A stretch of DNA of 6,120 bases from positions 1-6,120 of the forward strand of contig JASLBL010000379.1 in the NCBI GenBank assembly GCA_030146615.1, given 5' to 3'. The notes under the pieces were generated by a model. It did not search any database. It had not been told where the DNA came from and was given only the letters and a program-made list of their open reading frames with translations. The DNA is from Actinomycetes bacterium. Lineage in GTDB: Bacteria > Actinomycetota > CALGFH01. Shown in pieces: positions 1 through 5,156 of the stretch. How positions within the stretch are numbered: position 1 is the first letter of the stretch; every line of letters starts with the position of its first letter. The translations under genes were made by a program, and so were the position numbers.

Positions 1-352
1 CTCGTCGCGCCCGGGTCGCCTCCCGGATCGCCCATCCCACCGCCGGACGGCCAAAAGTCCGCGCGGTGCTTTGTCGGATCACGTCCAGGTCAACGCCCAG
101 AGAGCCCAACAACTCGGCGTCGCTCGGCCGTGGGCCGGGCACCACACCGCGGTCGACCAGCCGGCCCAGCGCTTCCCGCGCGGCTGGCAGGTCGACCCCA
201 TGGGCTTCCAGCACCCGGCTGGCTCCGCTGCCGCCGTCGCGCAGCATCCCCAGCACCAGGTGCTCCGGTCCGAGGTAGCGGTGGCCGAGGAGGTCGGCCT
301 CGTCCCTGGCCAGGTCCAGGACCCGGTCGGCGTGCTCACTGCGCTGGACCAC
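1..352 (-). CDS. Clp N-terminal (ClpC/ClpA-type) repeat domain protein, C-terminus cut by window edge
   Basis: The reverse frame from a GTG at 352-350 stays open to the left edge (117 codons visible). Residues about 5-60 (SEHADRVLDLARDEADLLGH, then YLGPEHLVLGMLRD and RVLEAHGVDLPAAREAL) match the first Clp_N repeat, which in ClpA/ClpC binds adaptors and substrates. Residues about 78-100 (AELLGSLGVDLDVIRQ) look like the start of a second repeat. No Walker A motif is seen in the visible part, so this may be a stand-alone Clp_N protein, a form common in actinobacteria, or a longer ATPase. The start is supported by GGAGG at 365-361, 8 nt upstream, lying inside the stop region of the HTH gene; the gap to that gene is only 5 nt, so the two are almost certainly one operon. 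Role inferred: protein quality control or sensing partner of the HTH regulator. The family is fairly sure, the exact role is not. Confidence 0.8.
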   Translation of the reverse strand, partial: MVQRSEHADRVLDLARDEADLLGHRYLGPEHLVLGMLRDGGSGASRVLEAHGVDLPAAREALGRLVDRGVVPGPRPSDAELLGSLGVDLDVIRQSTARTFGRPAVGWAIREATRARR

Positions 353-357
353 CGTTG

Positions 358-600
358 CTACCTCCGGAAGCCGAACCGACGGCCGGCGTACTTGTGGTGC
401 ACGGCCTGCTTGGTGACCCCAAGGCGGGCCGCGATCTGCTGCCAGGACCAGCCCTTGGCCCGGGCGTTCTCCACCTGCAGGGCCTCCAGGACCTCGACCA
501 GGCCGCGCAGGGCGGCCACCGCGGCCAGCCCGACCTCGGGGTCCTGGCTGCTGGTCGCCGCCGCCACCTGGGCCACCTCACCCGGGGCCGCCTCACTCAT
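358..600 (-). CDS. Small helix-turn-helix DNA-binding protein, likely regulator of the HTH-Clp_N operon
   Basis: This 80-aa protein starts at ATG 600-598. Residues 1-45 form an acidic and alanine-rich helical segment (LRGLVEVLEALQVENARAKG at 31-50). Residues 51-71 (WSWQQIAARLGVTKQAVHHKY) are a textbook helix-turn-helix of the sigma-70 region 4/HTH_29 kind, with the turn at LGVT and a recognition helix KQAVHHKY. Small HTH proteins of this pattern followed directly by a Clp_N-domain protein are a recurring actinobacterial gene pair. Here the Clp_N gene begins 5 nt after the stop. The gene seems leaderless: a -10-like TAGATT ends 6 nt before ATG and no ribosome site fits. Two palindromes cover this promoter, so autoregulation is the simplest inference. 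No effector domain is visible; signal sensing may come from the Clp_N partner. Confidence 0.82.
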   Translation of the reverse strand: MSEAAPGEVAQVAAATSSQDPEVGLAAVAALRGLVEVLEALQVENARAKGWSWQQIAARLGVTKQAVHHKYAGRRFGFRR

Positions 601-603
601 AAG

Positions 604-646
604 GTCAATCTACATTGACTCGCGTGCGACGTCAATCGCGGTTGAC
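604..646. promoter_or_regulatory. Twin palindromic operator GTCAA-N6-TTGAC
   Basis: Two dyads of the form GTCAA-N6-TTGAC occur: GTCAATCTACATTGAC (604-619) and GTCAATCGCGGTTGAC (631-646), 27 bp centre to centre. On the minus strand both read GAGTCAA-N5-ATTGAC, so they are also direct repeats over 18 bp. The right dyad supplies the -35 hexamer and the left one overlaps the -10 of the HTH promoter, a layout expected of repressor sites. The HTH protein encoded just downstream is the most likely ligand (inference). The same sites could affect the divergent radical SAM gene starting at 728. I saw no other copy of this dyad in the window. Confidence 0.6.
607..635 (-). promoter_or_regulatory. Promoter of the HTH-Clp_N operon (leaderless)
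   Basis: Read on the minus strand, TTGACG (635-630) and TAGATT (612-607) are separated by exactly 17 nt, a good vegetative sigma-factor promoter. The -10 box ends 6 nt before the ATG at 600, so transcription should begin at or within a base of the start codon, giving a leaderless mRNA. Both boxes lie within the two palindromes listed separately. Confidence 0.65.
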
Positions 647-727
647 TCCCTTAGGCGACGGCTGGTGACAAGATCGGCGCAAAGGTCGCCAGACCCTCGA
701 CGAGGTCGGGCAGATACTGGTGGCCTG

Positions 728-1837
728 ATGGTCGCCACCCTGTCCCTCCAGATTGAGGTGGTGGGCTGCCCCACCGTCTGCCGCCACTGCTGGGCCCAAG
801 GCCTCCCCTACGCGGCAATGCCGGTCGAGGACGTCGCCTGGGTGTTGGAGCAGGCCCACCGGTTCTGCGACGACCACGGGGTGGGCTTTGGCGCCTATCC
901 GATGCACGAGCTGGCTGCCCATCCCCAGGCGGCGGAGCTGCTGCGGGTGTTCGCCGACCATGTCGGCGCGGCCGAGTTCGAGCCGCTGTCCACCACCGGG
1001 GTGCCCCTGGCCATCCGCCAGGACTGGCAACAGTTGCTGGCGGCGGTCGCGAGCCTGGGGACGACCACGGTGTGGGTGGCCGTCCACGGCCTCGGGCTCG
1101 AGCACGACCGGCAGGTCAACCGGCCCGGCGCCTTCACCGAGATCTGCCTGGCCATCCAGCGGGTGCATGCAGTGGGGCTGCGGGCCGGCGCCAACGTGTT
1201 TGTGACCACGGCCAACGCGGGCCAGGCCGAGCGGCTGCTGGCGACGCTGGAGCGGCTGGGTTTGGATGAGATGGCCTGGGAGCCGGCGACCTACTACCCA
1301 ACGCCGCGGGGCCGCCGCAACGAGGGCCTGCGGCCACGGCTGTCGGACCTGCTGGTGCTGGCCGACCGGCTCCGCCAGCGCAGCCGGTTCCATAGTGACG
1401 CCTGGGCGAACCCGCGGGCCTATACCGAGGCGGCCTGGGTGGCCCGGGCGCTGGCCGGCGACTGGCCACCGCCGTTGTCGGAAGCGGAGCCGCGCCACGG
1501 CGGTCAGGGGCTGCCGCTGGTCTGCCGTCCGGGCCTGGAGCTGCACACCGGGGTGGCCGGCCGGTACCGCGAGCGGCACGGCAACCTGCGCACCGACGGC
1601 GCCCGAGCCGTGCTCGGCCGCGCCCTGGAGCAGGGCGGGCGGTCCATCGACGCGGTCTGGTTCGGGCCGGACCGGCTGCCGGCCGTTGAGGAGTTGGCCG
1701 CCCGCTATGGCGACCCAGCCGGGCAGGGCGTGCACTTCACCGAAACGTCGGTTCGCTACCTGTGGCTGGACCGGGCCCAGGGAGCCGGACGCACCGGCGC
1801 CGGCGCCGTCGTCAACTCGCGGCAGCGGCTGACATGA
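728..1837 (+). CDS. Radical SAM domain protein
   Basis: This 369-aa protein carries C14-P-T-V-C18-R-H-C21, the CxxxCxxC motif that holds the [4Fe-4S] cluster which cleaves S-adenosylmethionine. It is followed by alternating helical and strand segments: GFGAYPMHEL near 53-62 in place of a classic glycine-rich GGEP strand, LSTTGVPLAIR near 87-97, VWVAVHGLGLEHDRQVNRPG near 115-134, and GANVFVT near 154-160, consistent with a radical SAM partial barrel. The C-terminal part has a single cysteine (C266) and RERHGNLRTDG (281-291), resembling the LGNL region of SPASM-type tails but without the extra cysteines, so no auxiliary cluster is evident. The substrate is unknown. ATG 728 was chosen because the motif begins 13 residues in and the open frame upstream runs antisense through the HTH-Clp_N genes and their promoter. 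No strong ribosome site is present (GGTGG at 719-723 is weak). The gene is divergent from the HTH unit and followed by an untranslated 181-nt gap. Confidence 0.85.
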   Translation: MVATLSLQIEVVGCPTVCRHCWAQGLPYAAMPVEDVAWVLEQAHRFCDDHGVGFGAYPMHELAAHPQAAELLRVFADHVGAAEFEPLSTTGVPLAIRQDWQQLLAAVASLGTTTVWVAVHGLGLEHDRQVNRPGAFTEICLAIQRVHAVGLRAGANVFVTTANAGQAERLLATLERLGLDEMAWEPATYYPTPRGRRNEGLRPRLSDLLVLADRLRQRSRFHSDAWANPRAYTEAAWVARALAGDWPPPLSEAEPRHGGQGLPLVCRPGLELHTGVAGRYRERHGNLRTDGARAVLGRALEQGGRSIDAVWFGPDRLPAVEELAARYGDPAGQGVHFTETSVRYLWLDRAQGAGRTGAGAVVNSRQRLT

Positions 1838-1850
1838 GTGAGCGGCTGGC

Positions 1851-1912
1851 GTGGTGTCCGGCAACCTCCGTTGTCGCGTGCCAAGCCAAGCGTCACGCCG
1901 CGACGACACCAC
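1851..1912 (+). terminator. Possible hairpin downstream of the radical SAM gene
   Basis: The right arm CGCGACGACACCAC (1899-1912) can pair with TTGTCGCG (1871-1878, one G-T pair) and further out with GTGGTGT (1851-1857), leaving a 13-nt bulge and a 20-nt loop. It lies 13 nt after the radical SAM stop, where a terminator would be expected. There is no T tract, so this is only a plausible structure. The remainder of 1838-2018 holds the dyad and promoter of the next gene and no coding sequence I can support. Confidence 0.3.
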
Positions 1913-1976
1913 GACCCTTCCAGCGATCCCGGTGGCAGCATGCCCGGGGGAGATATCCCGCCGTTGGGTCATGTCA

Positions 1977-1992
1977 AGCCCCGGATGGGGCT
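1977..1992. promoter_or_regulatory. Perfect 6-bp dyad upstream of the EreA/ChaN-like gene
   Basis: AGCCCC-GGAT-GGGGCT is a perfect inverted repeat with a 4-nt spacer. It ends 14 nt before the -10-like TATGAT at 2007-2012 and so occupies the place where a -35 box would be, while no recognisable -35 sequence is found. It could be an operator, or the end of a terminator for transcripts coming from the left. Confidence 0.3.
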
Positions 1993-2006
1993 CTGTGCGG
2001 CGGAGC

Positions 2007-2012
2007 TATGAT
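2007..2012 (+). promoter_or_regulatory. -10 box of a leaderless promoter for the EreA/ChaN-like gene
   Basis: TATGAT (5 of 6 bases of TATAAT) ends 6 nt before the ATG at 2019, so the predicted transcript starts at the initiation codon. No convincing -35 is present at 16-19 nt, suggesting a promoter that relies on an activator or on the -10 alone. Confidence 0.55.
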
Positions 2013-2018
2013 CGGATC

Positions 2019-2798
2019 ATGCGCTGGACAGAGGTGCCGGCGGCAGCCTGGCGGACACGACAGGAACTGGTCCAGGAGGGCTTCCGCCGCAGCCGGGTCG
2101 TGATGCTCAACGAAGCCCACGACGGCCTCACGCGCTGTGTCCGCACAAGGCGGGTTGGCCGCCAGATCCTGCCCAGCGCCCACGCGATGGACGTCCGGCA
2201 TCTCGCCATGGAGGCGCTGCAGCCCGGCAACGCCGAGGCCGCCAACGCCAGCCGCCGGCCGCCCGACGCCGGCGGGTATCTGGCCCAACTCGACATGCGC
2301 GACCTCATCCAGGCCGCCTTGGGGATCGGCTGGACACTGTGGCGCTATGAAGCCGACATCGACCACGCCCCGGCCGCCCTGGTCGAGCAGGGCCTCATGA
2401 GCCAGGCGTTCACCAACTGGCGGGAGGTCGAGCAGGCCCGCAACCTGGCCAAGGTGTTCGCCGGGCTGGCCGCCAGCGACCGGCTGCTGGTCTGGTGCGG
2501 CAACAGCCACGCCAGCAGATTCGCCGACGACGACTGGACCTCGATGGGCTACGAATTTGCCGCCCTGGTGGCGGAGGGGGCCTTTGTCATCGACCAGACG
2601 ATAACGGTCGCCTTTCCCGGCCTTGAGCAGCGGCAGGCGGCCCGGGTGGCCGAGCTGGCGCCGATCCTGGACCGCTACGGTGGCACCGCTGGGCTGCTGG
2701 GCGAGGACGCTGGGCCGCTGGGCGAGGACGCTGGGCCGCTGGCGTGCTGGCCGGGGGTGGACGCCCTGATCGTGTCCACCGACAACGCCATGACCTAG
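2019..2798 (+). CDS. EreA/ChaN/TraB-fold protein (erythromycin-esterase-like or haem-binding-uptake-like superfamily)
   Basis: The product is 259 aa. Conserved-looking blocks, in order: VVMLNEAHDG (27-36), equivalent to the GExxH or GxxH strand of this fold; VRHLAMEAL (59-67), with the second glutamate; DLIQAALGIGWTLWRYE (95-111); EVEQARNLAKVFAGL (136-150), matching the RNxxMA helix; and LLVWCGNSHASR (156-167), matching the late strand that ends in a conserved histidine. This order is typical of the superfamily that includes TraB/Tiki proteases, ChaN and erythromycin esterases. The first glycine is replaced by asparagine (N31), so activity cannot be assumed. ATG 2019 was chosen because TATGAT ends 6 nt upstream; the open frame continues to 1851 but that stretch contains the promoter. 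No signal peptide is seen, so it is probably cytoplasmic. The C-terminus contains a short repeat (AGLLGED, AGPLGED, AGPLACW). It converges with the SnoaL-like gene across a 38-bp gap. Confidence 0.68.
   Translation: MRWTEVPAAAWRTRQELVQEGFRRSRVVMLNEAHDGLTRCVRTRRVGRQILPSAHAMDVRHLAMEALQPGNAEAANASRRPPDAGGYLAQLDMRDLIQAALGIGWTLWRYEADIDHAPAALVEQGLMSQAFTNWREVEQARNLAKVFAGLAASDRLLVWCGNSHASRFADDDWTSMGYEFAALVAEGAFVIDQTITVAFPGLEQRQAARVAELAPILDRYGGTAGLLGEDAGPLGEDAGPLACWPGVDALIVSTDNAMT
2688..2742 (+). repeat. 21-bp in-frame tandem repeat, about 2.6 copies
   Basis: Units start at 2688, 2709 and 2730. The first two differ by one base over 21 bp and the third matches for 13 bp before diverging. Each unit encodes seven residues (AGLLGED, AGPLGED, AGPL...), so copy-number change keeps the frame of the EreA/ChaN-like gene. 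Likely a slippage product. Confidence 0.85.
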
Positions 2799-2836
2799 CG
2801 TCGCCGCGGGCGCCTGAGTACCGCGAGGGGCCGCGC

Positions 2837-3238
2837 TCATGGCTGGATGCCGGCGAGCTGGAGGGCCTCCCGGCGGTTGCGGCAGTCGCGCAAGGCAGCG
2901 ATCCGTCCCTCACGCACCGTGAACACGCTGTAGGCGCGGTCATCCCCACCCCGACCGTGTTGAGCGTCAACCCCTGGCGTCCGCACGCCAACGATGACCA
3001 ATTCGCCGTCGCTGATGACCTCCTCGAGCTCGGCCCGCAGGCCATGCTCGGCCCAGTGCCGCAGCAGCTGCTCCAGCTCCTGGCGGCCGTGGCAGACCTG
3101 CGGGCTCGGGTGCTCCAGGGCAGGATCCAGATAGGTCCATTCCAGGGCCGGGTCGACCAACTCCAGCATCCCGTCCAGGTCACCGTTGGCATACGCCTGG
3201 TAGGCGCGTCGGATCAGCTCGGCGTTCTCATTCGACAT
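2837..3238 (-). CDS. SnoaL-like/NTF2-like domain protein
   Basis: This 133-aa protein has the usual length and order of the SnoaL/NTF2-like cone fold: an N-terminal helix pair NAELIRRAYQAYANGDLDGM (5-24), the LVDPALEWTYLDP turn (27-39), a central helix RQELEQLLRHWAEHG (52-66), then strands ELEEVISDGELVIVGVR (70-86), RAYSVFTVREGRIAALRDC (101-119) and a terminal helix NRREALQLAG. Members include polyketide cyclases, delta-5-3-ketosteroid-isomerase-like enzymes and many uncharacterised proteins; the catalytic residues cannot be assigned here. ATG 3238-3236 was chosen over the in-frame ATG at 3259 because AGGAGGAG (3252-3245) sits 6 nt upstream of it. It is the only minus gene between two plus-strand genes and appears to be transcribed alone. 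Confidence 0.82.
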   Translation of the reverse strand: MSNENAELIRRAYQAYANGDLDGMLELVDPALEWTYLDPALEHPSPQVCHGRQELEQLLRHWAEHGLRAELEEVISDGELVIVGVRTPGVDAQHGRGGDDRAYSVFTVREGRIAALRDCRNRREALQLAGIQP

Positions 3239-3558
3239 GGGGTGCTCCTCCTGCGTCATCGATCGATGGTGACGGTGGGGCGGAAGCCCCATCAGGAGGC
3301 GGCGCTCGGGCCGGGGCCGAGCCTTGGTCGGGTCGACGTCGGCGTACAGCAACTATCGGCGGGTGCCGAGGTGGTCCACCCGTCTGGTCCCCTGGCCGGG
3401 GTGTGCCGGGGGTTCAGCGTCAGCCGAAGGGTCGCATCACGTCGGCCAGTATCGACAGCATTGGGCAGCGAGGCAATGGAGATTCTGGCGCCACCGGCGC
3501 TTCCGTGATGGTGTCATCAGGCGTTACCGCAGTTCTCAGGATGGCGCATAGTGCATGA
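3239..3558. other. 320-bp intergenic region between two divergent genes
   Basis: This holds the upstream region of the SnoaL-like gene (minus) and of the AadA-like gene (plus). Visible elements are the SnoaL ribosome site at 3245-3252, a perfect small hairpin TGGGGC-GGAA-GCCCCA (3276-3291), a second GC hairpin GCTCGG-N7-CCGAGC (3304-3322), a minus-strand -10-like GATAGT (3357-3352) without a good -35, and the plus-strand promoter listed separately. Reading frames crossing the region lack starts with ribosome sites and show no recognisable domain, so I call no gene in it. Confidence 0.6.
3524..3552 (+). promoter_or_regulatory. Putative leaderless promoter of the AadA-like gene
   Basis: CATAGT (3547-3552) resembles a -10 box (4 of 6) and ends 6 nt before the GTG start at 3559. 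TTACCG (3524-3529) lies exactly 17 nt upstream of it and is a weak -35 (3 of 6). No ribosome site fits the GTG, which agrees with a leaderless mRNA. Confidence 0.42.
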
Positions 3559-4359
3559 GTGCCACCCAGTCGCTCGACCGAATGCGCCGCTCCGGCCGCC
3601 ACATCGGCCGAGGCGGCGCTGCGGTTCGCCCAGGAGCTGGCGCGCGCCTGCACCGGGGCGCTCGGGGAGGCCGTTGCCGGGGTGATCCTGCACGGCTCGC
3701 TGACTCTCGGCGACTACGTCCCGGGCCGCAGCGACCTCGACCTGCTGGTGGTCGTCGACCACCCCCCCACCGACGCCCGGCTCGCCGGGCTGGCCGAGGC
3801 GATGGCGTCGCGCCGGGCGGAGGCGCCCGGCCCGGTCGACCTGCGGCTGGTCACCCGGCAGGTCGCCGCCTCGCCGACCCCGGCGCCGCCGCTGGAGGCC
3901 TACCTGCGGCTCACCTCCGCGTCCGGCGTGCGGCTGGAGGAGCGCCGGCACCCCGCCGAGCGCGACTTGGCGGTGGAGCTCTCGGTCTGCCACGCGCACG
4001 GCCGCAGCCTGCTGGGCGCGGCCCCGGCCGAGCTGCTCGGCGAGGTCCCGGACCGGTGGGTGGTGGCCGCCGGCGACGCGCAGCTGGCCGCCTGGCAGGC
4101 GATCGGGGACGACCCGCCCTACGCCGAGCTGACGGTGCTGACCGCCTGCCGGGCGTGGCGCTTTGCCGAGGAGGGCCGCCACGCCTCCAAGGCCGCGGCC
4201 GCCGAGTGGGCGCTGGGGCGCGACCCCACCCTCGGGGTGGTTGGGGATGCCCTGCGGCGGCGCCACGGCGACCCGGCCGCCCGGATCGACCCGGCGCAGG
4301 TCGCCCGGCTGCTGGCGGAAGTGCGGGCGCGGCTCGCCGCGGCACGCGATGGCAGCTAG
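3559..4359 (+). CDS. AadA/ANT(3'')-like aminoglycoside nucleotidyltransferase family protein
   Basis: The 266-aa product has the two-domain build of AadA-type streptomycin/spectinomycin adenylyltransferases. The N-terminal nucleotidyltransferase domain contains HGSLTLGDYVPGRSDLDLLVVV (45-66), that is GS followed by DxD (D59, D61), the metal-binding aspartates. D94 in PVDLRLV is the likely third carboxylate, where AadA has a catalytic glutamate. The C-terminal helical domain (DUF4111-like, about 135-262) has ERDLAVELSVCHAHGRSLLG (134-153), YAELTVLTACRAWRF (188-202) and ASKAAAAEWAL (209-219), whose K211 corresponds to the ATP-contacting lysine of AadA. Length is close to AadA (about 260 aa). 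GTG 3559 is chosen because a -10-like box ends 6 nt before it and ATG 3555 lies in another frame. The family is clear; the true substrate and resistance phenotype are not known, and the Glu to Asp change could alter activity. It converges with the MBL gene, 71 bp apart. Confidence 0.82.
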   Translation: MPPSRSTECAAPAATSAEAALRFAQELARACTGALGEAVAGVILHGSLTLGDYVPGRSDLDLLVVVDHPPTDARLAGLAEAMASRRAEAPGPVDLRLVTRQVAASPTPAPPLEAYLRLTSASGVRLEERRHPAERDLAVELSVCHAHGRSLLGAAPAELLGEVPDRWVVAAGDAQLAAWQAIGDDPPYAELTVLTACRAWRFAEEGRHASKAAAAEWALGRDPTLGVVGDALRRRHGDPAARIDPAQVARLLAEVRARLAAARDGS

Positions 4360-4430
4360 CTGAGGAGCATCCTGCGGGACGTTAACGAGCGTCTCGAGGG
4401 GTCGTGGGAGGTCGGCTGGTGGCCGGAAGG

Positions 4431-5156
4431 CTACGAGGATGTTGGGCCGAGCTGGTCCAGGGCGGCGGCGAACCGGCCGGGGTCGGTGACGGCAAAGCCG
4501 TGGCCGAAGCAGGCCAGCCGGGGTCGCAGTTCGGCAAGGCGAGCGGCCGAGCGCCGGTTCTGCTCGTAGTCCGACGACAGCGCCGCCGGCGCCAGGACCA
4601 GCCGCGGTCGGCTGGGGTGCAGGCCGAAGTTGGCCAGCACATCCCCGCAGACCAGCACCCGGTCCCGCTCCCGCCACAACGCCAACGCGCCCGGGGAGTG
4701 TCCGGGGACCTCCAGCACCTCGAACCCGCCCACGAGGTCGCCTTCCTCCAGGGTGCGGCTGACCGGGTGGGCGCTGACGGGAGCCAGGGTGCGCTGCAGC
4801 CGATTGACCAGCGGCGAGCTGTGGGTTTCGACCCGGCCGCTTGTGATCGCGGCGGCGTCGCCGGCCCCGCACCACAGGGGCACGCCCAATGTGCGGCACA
4901 GCCAGGCCGAGGAGCCAGCGTGGTCGAAGTGGGCGTGGGTGAGCGCGTGGGCGGTGACGGGCCGGCCGGCCAGCTGCCGGGCGAGGCGGCGGCGGCCCCA
5001 GCGCACCCCGGAGTCAACGACGACGCTGCCGAGCAGGTAGACGTTGAGGATGCGGCCGGGCCCGCCGCGGGCCAGGGCCAGGCCAGGGGCCAGCTCATGC
5101 AGCGACTGAGGATGCTGGACGAGGGGCGGTGGGGTGCCGCGATCCGACGGGGTCAC
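4431..5156 (-). CDS. Metallo-beta-lactamase-fold metallo-hydrolase
   Basis: The 241-aa product contains the full metal-ligand set of the MBL fold: H74-A-H76-F-D78-H79 (HxHxDH), H153 in VPGHSPGALALW, D172 in VLVCGDVLANF, and H219 in CFGHG. The N-terminal strands LAPGLALARGG and ILNVYLLGSVVVDSG (about 22-50) are the typical opening of glyoxalase-II-like and lactonase-like members. The PGHSPG signature favours a general hydrolase (thioester, lactone or similar) over a true beta-lactamase. No signal peptide is seen, so it is probably cytoplasmic. The start is GTG 5156-5154, which overlaps the TGA of the upstream methyltransferase gene as GTGA, with GGGAG 6 nt upstream; the open frame continues further up but would run through the methyltransferase. 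Translational coupling to the methyltransferase is likely. Substrate unknown. Confidence 0.85.
   Translation of the reverse strand: MTPSDRGTPPPLVQHPQSLHELAPGLALARGGPGRILNVYLLGSVVVDSGVRWGRRRLARQLAGRPVTAHALTHAHFDHAGSSAWLCRTLGVPLWCGAGDAAAITSGRVETHSSPLVNRLQRTLAPVSAHPVSRTLEEGDLVGGFEVLEVPGHSPGALALWRERDRVLVCGDVLANFGLHPSRPRLVLAPAALSSDYEQNRRSAARLAELRPRLACFGHGFAVTDPGRFAAALDQLGPTSS

Noticed and set aside
71..727. Open plus-strand frame extending the radical SAM gene upstream by 219 codons
   Set aside because: It runs antisense through the HTH and Clp_N genes and across their promoter and operator; the upstream translation has no domain and the cluster motif starts just after ATG 728.
632..1972. Long minus-strand frame (446 codons) opposite the radical SAM gene
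   Set aside because: Proline/arginine/glutamine-rich antisense shadow produced by high third-position GC; no motifs or ribosome site.
2802..2812. Small CGCC-GCG-GGCG hairpin between convergent genes as a terminator
   Set aside because: Only a 4-bp stem with a 3-nt loop and no T tract; too weak to call in such GC-rich DNA.
1974..2840. Minus-strand frame (288 codons) opposite the EreA/ChaN-like gene
   Set aside because: Antisense shadow; the plus frame has ordered family motifs and a promoter.
2837..3352. Longer start (TTG 3352 or ATG 3259) for the SnoaL-like protein
   Set aside because: ATG 3238 has AGGAGGAG at 6 nt and matches the usual family N-terminus; the extension is Arg/Pro/His-rich and unlike the domain.
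3420..3653. Minus-strand 77-codon frame in the intergenic region before the AadA-like gene
   Set aside because: No ribosome site, no family resemblance, and it overlaps the N-terminus of the AadA-like gene.
3517..4899. Long minus-strand frame (460 codons) opposite the AadA-like gene and overlapping the MBL gene
   Set aside because: Low-complexity Arg/Pro/Gly translation, overlaps two well-supported genes in other frames.
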